A stretch of DNA of 64,000 nt from Bacteroidales bacterium (GTDB lineage Bacteria; Bacteroidota; Bacteroidia; Bacteroidales; Tenuifilaceae). Below, one piece after another: positions 43,914-52,985 of this stretch (the stretch's first letter is position 1; each line of letters starts with the position of its first letter). The notes under the pieces were generated by a model. It was not told where the DNA came from, did not search any database, and worked only from the letters and a program-made list of their open reading frames with translations. Made by a program: the position numbers and the translations under genes. The DNA is taken from NCBI GenBank assembly GCA_028708425.1, contig JAQVYY010000013.1, forward strand, positions 1 through 64,000, written 5' to 3'.

Positions 43914-45689
43914 TTAAAACTTATACTGGTTTTCTTCAATTAAAACATTAGCAACATTGCGTCGTTTCTGCATAACGTTAATACCCGCTACGCTGGTTAA
44001 TGTTTTAATTCCTTCTAGCAATTTTTCGGTCTCTTCGCCCTCAATGCTTGAATAAATTGCATCGGCGGCATTTTTGTAAATAAGGTATGCTGTATCGTAA
44101 GCAAATACATCGAGCATATCCTTATAAACCTCCTTATTCTGGTTAAGGCTTTCTAGCTTTTCAATTCTTAGGGCCATCGATTCAACCTCGTACAGCTCCA
44201 TAATCATATTGGCCAGGTTATTTACAACCTCCTGCTCGTTCATAAACTTTCGGCCAAGCGCTTGCGTTGTACTTTGGATAGTAAGCATAATAGCCTTTTT
44301 GAAATTCGAAATGTACCTGCGTTTCTCTTCAAAATAGCTCTCGTCACCTTTTTTACCGTCAGTAATACTATCTAGGTTACTATGAATTTCTTCTGCCATT
44401 TCGAAAAGGTTGTACTCCCCTTTCTTAGCAAGTTTGGTAGCAGCTTCTACAACCAATAGGCGATTAATCTCGTTGGTACCCTCAAAAATACGGTTAATAC
44501 GAGAATCGCGATAACCACGATCAACGTTCATTTCGGCCGAGTAACCCATACCACCATGAATTTGAACACCTTCGTCGGCAACAAAATCGAGCATTTCGGA
44601 ACCCCAAACCTTAAGGATAGCATCCTCAACAGCATAGTGGCTAATACCCTCAATTGCTGCACGACCCTGATCGCGTCCTTCGGCTTTAAATTTATTTATC
44701 ATTCCATCAACATCCTTACTCACTCTATAAATTGCCGATTCATGAGCAAAGGTTTTGATTGCCATCTGTGCCAATTTATGCTTGATGGCACCAAAGCTTG
44801 AAATTAGCGTATTAAACTGTTTGCGCTCATTGGCATAGCGAACAGAATCGGTGATGGTTTGTTTTGCTGCACCAATTACGTTGGATCCCAACTTCATACG
44901 CCCCATGTGCAAAATGTTAAGAGCAATACGGAACCCCTCACCGCGAGCACCAATCATGTTCTCAACTGGAACCTTTACATCATTATAATATATTTGGGTA
45001 GTTGACGAGCCCTTGATACCCATTTTATCCTCGTCGGGACCAATAACTACGCCTGGCCAGTCGCTTTCAACTATAAATGCGCTTAAAATTCTATCCTTAT
45101 CAATTTTTGCAAAAACTACCTGGGTATCGGCAAAACCACCATTGGTAATCCACATTTTTTGTCCGTTTAGGATATAATGCTTGCCATCCTCACTAAGCGT
45201 TGCAGATGTTTTACCCGAGTTAGCATCGCTACCAGCACCCGGCTCGGTTAAGCAGTACGCTCCAATTAGCTCGCCAGTGGCAAGGCGCGAAACATATTTC
45301 TCGCGCTGTTCCTGATTTCCGTAGTACATAATGGGCATTGTTCCAATTCCGCAGTGGCATTGAAATGCAACCGAGAAAGAGTAACCAGCACCTGTAATTT
45401 CGGCCACAAGCATTTGGGTTACAAAATCTTGTCCAAACCCATTAAACTCCTCAGGAACAGCAACGCCCAACATGCCTAGTTCACCTGCTTTATGCAGAAT
45501 GCTTTTCATAAACTCCCTGTCGCCAGTATCAATTTTATCGAGGTTAGGATGTACCTCAGTATCTAGGAAATCTTGGCATGTTTGAGCAATCATCAGCTGC
45601 TCCTCGTTAAATTCTTCTGGAATAAATATATCCTTTGGGTCAAGATCTTTTACAAGAAATTCACCACTTTTCATTTTTACACTTTCCAT
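43914..45689 (-). CDS. acyl-CoA dehydrogenase
   Basis: 591-aa FAD enzyme that oxidises acyl-CoA to enoyl-CoA and passes electrons to ETF. The core (about 25-400) shows CLTEPGAGSDANSGKTSA, WITNGGFAD and GGMGYSAEMNVDRGYRDSR, with the catalytic Glu in IFEGTNEINR. A C-terminal extension of about 170 aa is helical, as in the long acyl-CoA dehydrogenases of Bacteroidota. It is the last gene of a unit with etfB, etfA and the membrane FeS/CCG proteins, 36 nt after the CCG gene. Chain-length specificity is not evident. Confidence 0.94.
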   Translation of the reverse strand: MESVKMKSGEFLVKDLDPKDIFIPEEFNEEQLMIAQTCQDFLDTEVHPNLDKIDTGDREFMKSILHKAGELGMLGVAVPEEFNGFGQDFVTQMLVAEITGAGYSFSVAFQCHCGIGTMPIMYYGNQEQREKYVSRLATGELIGAYCLTEPGAGSDANSGKTSATLSEDGKHYILNGQKMWITNGGFADTQVVFAKIDKDRILSAFIVESDWPGVVIGPDEDKMGIKGSSTTQIYYNDVKVPVENMIGARGEGFRIALNILHMGRMKLGSNVIGAAKQTITDSVRYANERKQFNTLISSFGAIKHKLAQMAIKTFAHESAIYRVSKDVDGMINKFKAEGRDQGRAAIEGISHYAVEDAILKVWGSEMLDFVADEGVQIHGGMGYSAEMNVDRGYRDSRINRIFEGTNEINRLLVVEAATKLAKKGEYNLFEMAEEIHSNLDSITDGKKGDESYFEEKRRYISNFKKAIMLTIQSTTQALGRKFMNEQEVVNNLANMIMELYEVESMALRIEKLESLNQNKEVYKDMLDVFAYDTAYLIYKNAADAIYSSIEGEETEKLLEGIKTLTSVAGINVMQKRRNVANVLIEENQYKF

Positions 45690-45725
45690 GTTTTAATTGG
45701 TTATAGTTAGCTTATTTAAGTTGTG

Positions 45726-46520
45726 TTATAATCCTATCGATAGCGCGATTAGCTCCGCAATATCGTAATTTTTAATTTCTTCCTCCTTATTCTTGTACTT
45801 TATGCCGTCGGTCATCATGGTCATACAGAACGGGCAAGCGGTTGCAATAATTTGAGGATTTACTTTTAATGCATCCTCTGTGCGCTCAATAAACACCTCT
45901 TTATCACCTTTTTCGGCCTCCTTAAACATCTGTCCGCCACCAGCACCGCAACACAATGCAAAACTTCTATTTCGCTCCATCTCAATAAGGTTTGTTGTTA
46001 GCGCCTTAAGTATTCGGCGGGGTTCATCGTATATATTGTTGGCGCGCCCCAAGTAGCAAGGGTCGTGAAAGGTAATGCGGTCGTTGGCAAACTTGCTAAT
46101 ATCAAGCTTAAGCGTACCATCGGCAATTAGCTTATCGAGAAAATCTACATAGGTTATCACCTCATAATTACCTCCCAAATCGGGATATTCATTCTTAAAA
46201 ATATTGTAGCAATGAGGGCAAATAGTAATAATTTTCTTTACCTCGTACATCTTAAACGTTTCGATGTTCTGCATGGCCTGCATTTGGTAAAGCATTTCGT
46301 TACCAGCCCTACGGGCGGGGTCGCCTGTACAAGTTTCCTCTGTACCAAGCACCGCGTAGCTAATATTTAGGTGTGCTAGTATTTTTACAAACGCCCTCGT
46401 TACCTTTTTGTACCTATCGTCGTATGCGCCGGCGCAGCCAACCCAAAACAGGTACTCAGGTTTTTCGCCCTTAGCAAACAGGTCGGCCATTACAGGCACA
46501 CTTATTTTAATGGTTTCCAT
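45726..46520 (-). CDS. CCG-domain FeS oxidoreductase subunit (HdrB/GlpC-like)
   Basis: 264-aa cytoplasmic protein with two cysteine-rich (CCG) domains of the HdrB/HdrD type. The first has WVGCAGAYDDR, ETCTGDPARR and ICPHCYNIFKNEY; the second has FHDPCYLGR, ALCCGAGGG and ACPFCMTMM. Such pairs bind non-cubane 4Fe-4S clusters. In ETF:menaquinone oxidoreductases this module is fused to the membrane subunit; here it is a separate gene 76 nt downstream of it. It probably takes electrons from ETF. Confidence 0.9.
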   Translation of the reverse strand: METIKISVPVMADLFAKGEKPEYLFWVGCAGAYDDRYKKVTRAFVKILAHLNISYAVLGTEETCTGDPARRAGNEMLYQMQAMQNIETFKMYEVKKIITICPHCYNIFKNEYPDLGGNYEVITYVDFLDKLIADGTLKLDISKFANDRITFHDPCYLGRANNIYDEPRRILKALTTNLIEMERNRSFALCCGAGGGQMFKEAEKGDKEVFIERTEDALKVNPQIIATACPFCMTMMTDGIKYKNKEEEIKNYDIAELIALSIGL

Positions 46521-46596
46521 AGTGTAAATTCTTAACTTTTACATTCTTTACTATCACTTTTACATTTCATATTCGTATCGGAATGCAAAAGCCTTA

Positions 46597-47913
46597 TCAT
46601 ATCTTATTCATCTCTAAGTCCTCAGCCCACACAAGCCTATCATCCGGCGAGTACTGCCAGGGAGCCCCATTATTCTCAATATTGTTGAAAATTGTTTTCA
46701 AGTCGCCTGGAGCTGAACCCTCTTCCATTACTAGGTAGCGGCGCATATCAACAATAAACTTAGGATGATCGATGTTTATGGGGCACTCCTGAGCACAAGC
46801 ATTACAGGTGGTGCAAGCCCAAAGTTCCTCCTCGCTAATGTAATCGCGAACAAGCGATTTACCATCGGAAAACTCTTTACCTTCTTTAATTAGACCATCA
46901 CGTTTTTCTTTCATCCTACTCCTAAGGTCCATCATCACCTTACGAGGCGATAATTCTTTCCCTGTAATATTGGCTGGGCAAACCTCGGTACACCTTCCAC
47001 ACTCTGTACAAGACAGTGAGTCGAGGTAACTTTTCCATGAAGCATCCTCAGCATCAAGCACACCAAAACGTTCATCGGGTGTATCCTCAGGTTCGGCAGC
47101 ATAGGCCGTTTCGGGATCCATCATCAGCTTTACCTCGCGGGTAACACTATCCATGTTTGGCAATTTGCCAAGAGGTTCTAACCTCGATAAGAAAACGTTG
47201 GGTACCGACATAAACACATGGAAGTGTTTAGAGTAAGGCAGAATATTTGCAAATACAAATATTAGTAGGATATGCGACCACCAGAAAATTTCGTGAAAAA
47301 TATGAATAGCTTCATACGATGCACCACTAAACACTTTTGCAACAATTGCCCCAATAGGAAAGACACCTATTATTTCAGCATTTAATAAGGTTTGCTTTGC
47401 CACGTAACTGGCATTCAACCCGAGTAGTGATACCATCAGTAAAAATATTATGGTAAGCGCAATACTGGCATCAATATGAGAGATGCGCTTCATTTCAATC
47501 CCCTCGAAACGCTTAACGTTCATAAACAGCCTGCGCGAAAGGAAGATTAGAATTGCCACACCAATTATTACCGAAAAGATATCGCCTATACCAATTAAAA
47601 GATCATAAAACCAGCCTAAGCAGCCTAACGAACGTTCAACGCCAAATAGCCCATCGATAACCATCTCGATGCTGCCCACAAGAATTACCAAAAAACCCCA
47701 GAATACAAGGGCATGGATAAAACCAAGAGTGGGTTTGCGAAACATTTTTGTTTGGCCAATGGCAACCCTCATCATAATACCAAGGCGTTTGCCAAAATTA
47801 CGAACGGGAAAAGCTGGCTTTGTAAGCATAAAAATTCTTACGTAACGCCATGTTGTAAACGCAAAAATTGCAAGGGTTATGAACAGGGCTATGCCGAATA
47901 TAATTTGATTCAT
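46597..47913 (-). CDS. membrane FeS protein with NarI-like domain (ETF:quinone reductase subunit)
   Basis: 438-aa membrane protein. The first 250 residues hold about six hydrophobic helices in the NarI-like cytochrome b arrangement, with His residues in helices (for example FIHALVFWGFLVILVG and IFHEIFWWSHILLIFV). Two 4Fe-4S motifs follow: CTECGRCTEVCP (about residue 300) and CTTCNACAQECP (about residue 370). With the CCG protein encoded next, it gives the full set of parts of the DUF224-type ETF:menaquinone oxidoreductase, which delivers electrons from acyl-CoA oxidation to quinone. Confidence 0.9.
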   Translation of the reverse strand: MNQIIFGIALFITLAIFAFTTWRYVRIFMLTKPAFPVRNFGKRLGIMMRVAIGQTKMFRKPTLGFIHALVFWGFLVILVGSIEMVIDGLFGVERSLGCLGWFYDLLIGIGDIFSVIIGVAILIFLSRRLFMNVKRFEGIEMKRISHIDASIALTIIFLLMVSLLGLNASYVAKQTLLNAEIIGVFPIGAIVAKVFSGASYEAIHIFHEIFWWSHILLIFVFANILPYSKHFHVFMSVPNVFLSRLEPLGKLPNMDSVTREVKLMMDPETAYAAEPEDTPDERFGVLDAEDASWKSYLDSLSCTECGRCTEVCPANITGKELSPRKVMMDLRSRMKEKRDGLIKEGKEFSDGKSLVRDYISEEELWACTTCNACAQECPINIDHPKFIVDMRRYLVMEEGSAPGDLKTIFNNIENNGAPWQYSPDDRLVWAEDLEMNKI

Positions 47914-47986
47914 AGTTGTTTGTTTTTTGAATGTAAAAAGATGAATTTAGTATACTAAATGTAAATCGGAAAACCTTACGCCTTCT

Positions 47987-48380
47987 TTATATTTTTGTTT
48001 TTGCAGTTTTGATGCTGCTGGCAAATATGGCAATTAATTTTTGACATTCATTTAAGCACTTTTGGGCAGCTACAATATCAGAAGCCAATGGCTTACGGAT
48101 TATTATTTTCAGACACACTCTAGTTTCGCGGAGCTCTTTTAAAACAATCCCCATTTTATGGGTAAATTCTTTTATTGACTCTGCTGCTTGTGCTTCACCA
48201 TAATTTAATGCAGGTGATGTACCACTCCTTATAATTTAATCTGAGATGTGATTGCCAGCATATGTTTTGGTTAGAGTCTCTGAAATTTCAAGAACTTAAA
48301 GAGCAAATAAAATTAATCTCTCCTCTAAATCATACTTCTTAGGTTCAACGATTTTCAAAACTTCTACATTTTACATTCAT
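47987..48380 (-). pseudogene. decayed four-helix-bundle protein gene (S23/IVP type)
   Basis: Minus-strand reading gives EPKKYDLEERLILFAL, a TAA, VLEISETLTKTYAGNHISD, a second TAA, then IIRSGTSPALNYGEAQAAES and on through KELRETRVCLKIIIRKPL to a stop at 47987. This is the four-helix-bundle protein family (relatives of 23S rRNA intervening-sequence proteins), broken by two in-frame stops. The expected N-terminal start is also lost or frameshifted. It lies inside the etf operon, between etfA and the membrane FeS gene. Confidence 0.8.
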
Positions 48381-48398
48381 CATTTAACATTTTCCCCG

Positions 48399-49370
48399 TT
48401 ACTTCGCTTTCGCCTCCTTCACTGCTTCCACAAGTTTAGGTAGCACTTTGGCAGCATCGCCAACAATACCATATTGTGCGGCATCAAAAATTGGTGCATC
48501 CTTATCGGAGTTTATAGCAACAATATATTTTGATGAACTTACCCCTGCAAGATGTTGGGTTGCACCCGAAATTCCAATGGCAAAGTAAAGGTTTGGAGCC
48601 ACAATTTTACCCGTCTGACCAGTATGCTCTTCGTGAGGACGCCATCCCTCATCGGAAACTGGACGTGAGCAAGCCGTTGCGCCTTCAAGAACTTCTGCAA
48701 GTTCCTCAAGGGGTGCCCAATTATCGGCCGATTTCATACCTCGACCACCAGCTACAACAATCTCGGCATCGGTAAGCAGTAATCTGCCCGTTTGCTTTTG
48801 TACATCCTTAACTTGCGTTTTAACCATTGCACCGTCAACGCTTACCGAGCCAGCCTCAATACTTGCCTCGTTGGCAGTTTCGGCTAGGTCGAAAGAGTTT
48901 TGCATTAGGGTCAAAATTTTTATATCCGATTTAAGAGCAACGTTAGCAAAAGCATTACCAGAGTAAGCCCTTTTGTAAACCACAAATGGCTCGGTACTGA
49001 CCGGCAGCTTGCTAACGCCAGAACCAACAGCAGCCTTAAGCTTTACAGATAGGCGTGGTGCAATTGATTTGCCCATATTATTGTTGGCAAAAACAACAAC
49101 CTTAGCATCTTCTTTTTCAACAATCTCGGCTATGGCAGCAGTGTATGCCTGGCTATCGAGTATTTTTAAAGCTTCGCTTTTAAGGTTTACTACTTTTTTT
49201 GCGCCGTAATTTCCAAGTTTAGAAAGCTCATCATCGGCAACATCGCCAATTGAGAGGGCGATTGCTGTAGTACCTAGCATTTCTGCAACCTTAGCGGCGT
49301 AGGAAACAAGTTCAAAAGAAAGTTTCTTGAATTTACCTTCCCAATTTTCAGTGAAAACTAATACTGACAT
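48399..49370 (-). CDS. etfA: electron transfer flavoprotein alpha subunit
   Basis: 323-aa FAD-binding subunit. The C-terminal FAD domain has the family signature LYFAIGISGATQHLAG plus VVAGGRGM, ACSRPVSDEGW and QTGKIVAPN, then AINSDKDAPIF. It forms a dimer with EtfB, accepts electrons from the acyl-CoA dehydrogenase and passes them to the membrane FeS/CCG proteins encoded downstream. It is 30 nt after etfB. Confidence 0.96.
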   Translation of the reverse strand: MSVLVFTENWEGKFKKLSFELVSYAAKVAEMLGTTAIALSIGDVADDELSKLGNYGAKKVVNLKSEALKILDSQAYTAAIAEIVEKEDAKVVVFANNNMGKSIAPRLSVKLKAAVGSGVSKLPVSTEPFVVYKRAYSGNAFANVALKSDIKILTLMQNSFDLAETANEASIEAGSVSVDGAMVKTQVKDVQKQTGRLLLTDAEIVVAGGRGMKSADNWAPLEELAEVLEGATACSRPVSDEGWRPHEEHTGQTGKIVAPNLYFAIGISGATQHLAGVSSSKYIVAINSDKDAPIFDAAQYGIVGDAAKVLPKLVEAVKEAKAK

Positions 49371-49400
49371 ATCGTGTGTTTTAATCTGATTAACAATAAA

Positions 49401-50150
49401 TTAAATAACCTTTGCTTCATTTTGAAGTAAATCTACAAGCTGCTTTGGATCTTCAGCATCAACAAATACACACTTAGCGCGTGGTTGTGGAGGCTCAAAG
49501 CTAACCACCTCGGTTAGTGCATCAACTGCAATGGGTTCCACCACTTTAATCTGCTTTTTGCGAGCCTGCATTATGCCACGCATGGCAGCAATTCTGGGTT
49601 CTTTAGCAATACCTTTTTGCACAATGGCAACAAATGGAGAGGGAACAGATACGGTTTCCTTACCACCATCAATTTCGCGGGTAATTACCGATTGTCCATT
49701 CTCAATATTTAAGCCAGAGACAGCAGAAACAGATGGGTATCCAATAAACTCAGCAACCATGCTACCTACGGTAGAGCCATTAAAGTCGCTCGATTCTATA
49801 CCACAAAGTACTATATCAAACTGCTCGTTTTTAATTACCTCGGCTAGCTGAGCAGCAACCTGATACGCATCGGTGGCCTCGAGGTTTACCCGAATTGCAT
49901 CATCGGCACCAATGGCCAACGCTTTACGAATGGTTGGTTCTGCCGTGGCTAGGCCAACATGCGCTACGGTAACGCTTGCAACTCCAGCTGAAGAATTATC
50001 CTTTAGCTCAAGAGCACGTGTAAGCGCTAACTCATCCCAAGGATTTATAACCCATTGTACACCTGCTGGATCGAATTTGGTATTATTTTCAGCAAACTTA
50101 ACCTTTGTAGTAGTGTCGGGCACGTTGCTGATACAAACTAAAATTTTCAT
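49401..50150 (-). CDS. etfB: electron transfer flavoprotein beta subunit
   Basis: 249-aa AMP-binding subunit of ETF. Visible blocks are VINPWDELALTRALELKD, GIESSDFNGSTVGSMVAEFI (nucleotide loop) and the recognition loop region PSPFVAIVQKGIAKEPRIA. It is the first gene of the operon that runs through etfA and the membrane FeS proteins to the acyl-CoA dehydrogenase. The 870 nt upstream contain two copies of the intergenic repeat. Confidence 0.96.
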   Translation of the reverse strand: MKILVCISNVPDTTTKVKFAENNTKFDPAGVQWVINPWDELALTRALELKDNSSAGVASVTVAHVGLATAEPTIRKALAIGADDAIRVNLEATDAYQVAAQLAEVIKNEQFDIVLCGIESSDFNGSTVGSMVAEFIGYPSVSAVSGLNIENGQSVITREIDGGKETVSVPSPFVAIVQKGIAKEPRIAAMRGIMQARKKQIKVVEPIAVDALTEVVSFEPPQPRAKCVFVDAEDPKQLVDLLQNEAKVI

Positions 50151-50320
50151 CGATTATTATTTTTAGTTGATAATTGAATCATTATAAATACTCCCATAAA
50201 TTAAAAAAACGGATAAAAAACGGGCAACCCAATCCGTTTATAAAAAACAACAACGGAATAAACAGCTATGTATACACATGAATGCTACCCATTCCGCAAC
50301 TCTTACTATTATTTCAATAA

Positions 50321-50469
50321 TAACCCCAATTATTCATTCGAATAATTGCTGTCTCCAACAGCGACTAAGTTTCACAACCAATCTAGTTACCCAAAATTGG
50401 GCTCAACTAAGTCGGGGTAACCCGCATTTGCATTCATCTTTAACAAATTTGATGAATAATGCAGGATAA
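50321..50469 (+). repeat. three-hairpin intergenic repeat, copy 7 (full)
   Basis: Forward copy from TAACCCCAATTATTC to GAATAATGCAGGATAA. The left arm of module C is intact (TAACCCGCATT) but its right arm is AATGCAGGATA, with two mismatches. Confidence 0.87.
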
Positions 50470-50694
50470 CAAGCTCACAAATATACTAAATAAAGGTTTA
50501 AAGCAACAAATCATCACTTTTTTATCATGCTGATCCTGCTTAGCATCGGTATCACTTTAATATTGAACTCCTTAATCATTTAATCACTTGTTTTACAAAG
50601 GGTTTGCTAACCTACTTAACGAGCGATTTTACAAACGCCATATAGGGTAATGCCAACTACCTTATTTTTCAAAAAACTTAATTTAATTCGAGGA

Positions 50695-50717
50695 TTAACT
50701 CCAAATATTCATCCGAT
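50695..50717 (+). repeat. degenerate 5' fragment of the repeat family
   Basis: TTAACTCCAAATATTCATCC differs at a few positions from the repeat start TTAACCCCAATTATTCATTC and abuts full copy 8. It looks like the remnant of an older copy. Confidence 0.5.
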
Positions 50718-50863
50718 CCCCAATTATTCATTCGAATAATTGCTGTCTCCGACAGCGACTAGGTTTCACAACCAATTTTGTTACCCAAAATTGGGCTCAA
50801 CTAGGTCGGGGTAAGCCACATTTGCATTCATCTTTAACAAATTTGATGAATAATGTGGGTTAA
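50718..50863 (+). repeat. three-hairpin intergenic repeat, copy 8 (full)
   Basis: Forward copy, about 250 nt from copy 7 and in the same orientation. Modules A and B are perfect stems; module C has arms AGCCACATT and AATGTGGGTTAA, where C-to-T and matching G-to-A changes keep pairing at CACATT/AATGTG. Confidence 0.87.
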
Positions 50864-50909
50864 TAATACGGGCCAAGTTAAAAACAAGGTGCTATAATCG
50901 GACAAAAAA

Positions 50910-50944
50910 TATCGTATAATATTAACAAATCATATTATACGATA
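50910..50944. repeat. 13-bp perfect inverted repeat
   Basis: TATCGTATAATAT and its exact reverse complement are separated by nine bases. It lies 77 nt downstream of the chemoreceptor stop and may help terminate that transcript, though it lacks a T tract. Confidence 0.45.
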
Positions 50945-51020
50945 CCAATAATGAGTACTAACAAACATTACCTACAAAGGGTAAACGAGCAATAATCTAT
51001 TTTTGTAAATTGGTTACTAC

Positions 51021-52142
51021 CTAATACTTAAAATAGCGAATGGTTTTTTTAAGCCCATCGGCAAAGGTTTTTAGCTCTTCGGAACTATGTGCCATTTGCT
51101 GACTAGCTTCGGCATTTTGCTGAACAACATGGTTTAGCTGCTGAATGGCATTGTTAACCTGATTTGCCCCCGATGATTGCTCAATGCTTGCCGATGTAAT
51201 TTCCTGTACCAACCTAGCGGTTTCTCCAATGTCGGGGATAAGGGTTTCGAGAAGTTTAGCCGACCCTTCGGTAACCTCGACACTTGTGGAGGCGAGCGAA
51301 ACAATTTCATCGGCAGCAATTTTACTGCGCTCTGCTAGCTTTCGCACCTCGGCAGCCACCACAGCAAAACCCTTGCCATGCTCACCCGCACGGGCAGCCT
51401 CAACGGCAGCATTTAGAGCCAAAATATTTGTTTGAAAAGCAATATCGTTGATAATGCTAATTTTTTCGGCAATATTTTTAATGGATACCAAGCTCTCCTT
51501 TGAAGCCGAACCCACCTCTTTTACTCCTTGCGACACCTTATTCGAAATATTATCGGTACGCTGGGCGTTCTCGGTATTCTGCTGAATATTTGCCGCCATT
51601 TCCTCCATCGACGACGAAACCTCCTCTACAGATGAGGCCTCGGAAAGAGCATCTTCGGAGAGTTTTTGTGAAACAGCATTTAGGTTTTCACCTGAGATGG
51701 CAAGTTTATCGACATTGTTTTCAATATCACTCACAACCCTCGATAAATTCTCCTTAATTTTTTGGGTTGCGCATATCATCTGACCTAAATCAACTTTCTG
51801 ATTAATACCCCGGTAATCAATATCGACAGCTAAATTGCCGTTGGCTAGCTCGTTTAGTTTTTCGACGATATTGGCCAGGGGACGAACAACCCTAATTGAA
51901 GCCATATAAAAACAAATAACACTAAACACAATGTTCACAATAGTAATGAGCAAGTTAACCGATGTATCCCCATCGTAAAACTTATACTTTACACCTATAG
52001 TAAACATTAAAAACAGCAGGTTGACTAGCCAAATTATACCAATTTTAACAAAAACCGAATTTTTAAAAAATCGGTTTAAGAGTAGAGCTGCTGCTGTTCC
52101 GGCAGCAACAATACTTATAAAATTACTTAAAAAGAAATTCAT
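51021..52142 (-). CDS. methyl-accepting chemotaxis protein without periplasmic domain
   Basis: 373-aa chemoreceptor from the ATG at 52142; another ATG at 52169 would add nine residues. Three membrane segments fill the first 95 residues, separated by very short loops, so there is no periplasmic ligand domain. A HAMP-like region ([19 protein letters not shown]) leads to the signalling domain, whose conserved tip is clear: [20 protein letters not shown] and [15 protein letters not shown]. Glu/Gln-rich helices ([14 protein letters not shown]) are probable methylation sites for CheR/CheB/CheD. It is alone and 26 kb from cheA. Confidence 0.93.
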   Translation of the reverse strand: MNFFLSNFISIVAAGTAAALLLNRFFKNSVFVKIGIIWLVNLLFLMFTIGVKYKFYDGDTSVNLLITIVNIVFSVICFYMASIRVVRPLANIVEKLNELANGNLAVDIDYRGINQKVDLGQMICATQKIKENLSRVVSDIENNVDKLAISGENLNAVSQKLSEDALSEASSVEEVSSSMEEMAANIQQNTENAQRTDNISNKVSQGVKEVGSASKESLVSIKNIAEKISIINDIAFQTNILALNAAVEAARAGEHGKGFAVVAAEVRKLAERSKIAADEIVSLASTSVEVTEGSAKLLETLIPDIGETARLVQEITSASIEQSSGANQVNNAIQQLNHVVQQNAEASQQMAHSSEELKTFADGLKKTIRYFKY

Positions 52143-52289
52143 ATAAAATAGTTTAAATGAAAAATACAACCATGAAAATTACAGGTATGAAATTAGTAAA
52201 AATTACCTAACCATACTACTAATCGTTTGTTTTTATTAACAAATTCCTTTTTATTGCCTTGTAGTTGCGAATTGATGGTATTTCCCCCC

Positions 52290-52979
52290 CTAATTATCGA
52301 TGGCAAGATTATTAATTGACTTAACTAGGTTGGATATGTCGGCTGAAGAAAGGTAGATATTATCCTTAAAACGCTTGTATTTATCGGTGGTGTTGGCTTC
52401 CTCCTCAACGAATAGTCGAAACTGATATAACCCCTCACCAAGACCCTTGTTTATGGCAATTCTATCAATTTTATGCTCCAGATTACGCTTAAACGAATTG
52501 CTAACAACATAGGCGATACCATTCCCAATAATTCGAATGAAGCTTTTCCGTTTATAGTCGACAATATGGGCAAGTTCATGACCAATTACGCCAACCCTCG
52601 CTTCAAATGGCACATTGCTAAGTAATGGTGCCTTTAGCCTATTTTGTCTAGTATTTATTAGGATGATGTACTTTCGATCCTCAGCTTTTTTAAAAATACT
52701 ACTTACCTTTGGCCTGGCCGCCATGGTTGTGGCAATTTTTCGCTCTTTAAAAGCTATACGAGTATCATTAAGCGTTGGGTAGTACATAAGTGCTGCTAAA
52801 ATAGAGTGCTCAAAGTCTCCATGAACCTCCTTATTGTTCAACAGCTCGCTACGGAGCGAATCTTTATGCCGACTAATCCATTCGGCAGAGGGTATTGAAT
52901 CGACCTGCGCAAATAATCCACCAGAAAAAACAAAAAGAAGAACGAGAACAATAAGATATCGAAAAGATGACATGCGCAT
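52290..52979 (-). CDS. secreted M48-like metallopeptidase domain protein
   Basis: 229-aa protein with a signal peptide (about 1-25, YLIVLVLLFVFSGGLFAQ). A zinc-peptidase motif GHELAHIVDY is followed about 30 residues later by EHKIDRIAI, similar to the ExxxD glutamate region of M48-type enzymes. Overall it is shorter than typical M48 peptidases. Substrate unknown. It is 6 nt downstream of ispE on the same strand, so it may be co-transcribed with it. Confidence 0.75.
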   Translation of the reverse strand: MRMSSFRYLIVLVLLFVFSGGLFAQVDSIPSAEWISRHKDSLRSELLNNKEVHGDFEHSILAALMYYPTLNDTRIAFKERKIATTMAARPKVSSIFKKAEDRKYIILINTRQNRLKAPLLSNVPFEARVGVIGHELAHIVDYKRKSFIRIIGNGIAYVVSNSFKRNLEHKIDRIAINKGLGEGLYQFRLFVEEEANTTDKYKRFKDNIYLSSADISNLVKSINNLAIDN

Positions 52980-52985
52980 TGCTTA

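Larger units (their letters stand above)
50151..51020. other. 870-nt gene-free stretch with two repeat copies
   Basis: Contains full repeat copies 7 (50321-50469) and 8 (50718-50863), a degenerate repeat start next to copy 8 (50695-50717), a hairpin AAACGGAT/ATCCGTTT (50207-50239) in the etfB leader region and a 13-bp inverted repeat at 50910-50944. A short hydrophobic frame at 50527-50583 is too weak to call. No gene is seen. Confidence 0.6.

Noticed and set aside
50207-50239. AAACGGAT/ATCCGTTT hairpin upstream of etfB as a regulatory leader
   Set aside because: Only 8 bp in an A-rich setting with a 17-nt loop; not enough to call a regulatory element.
50527-50583. 18-codon hydrophobic frame (MLILLSIGITLILNSLII)
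   Set aside because: Too short and without a charged start, terminator or promoter; could be a toxin-like peptide but there is nothing to support it.
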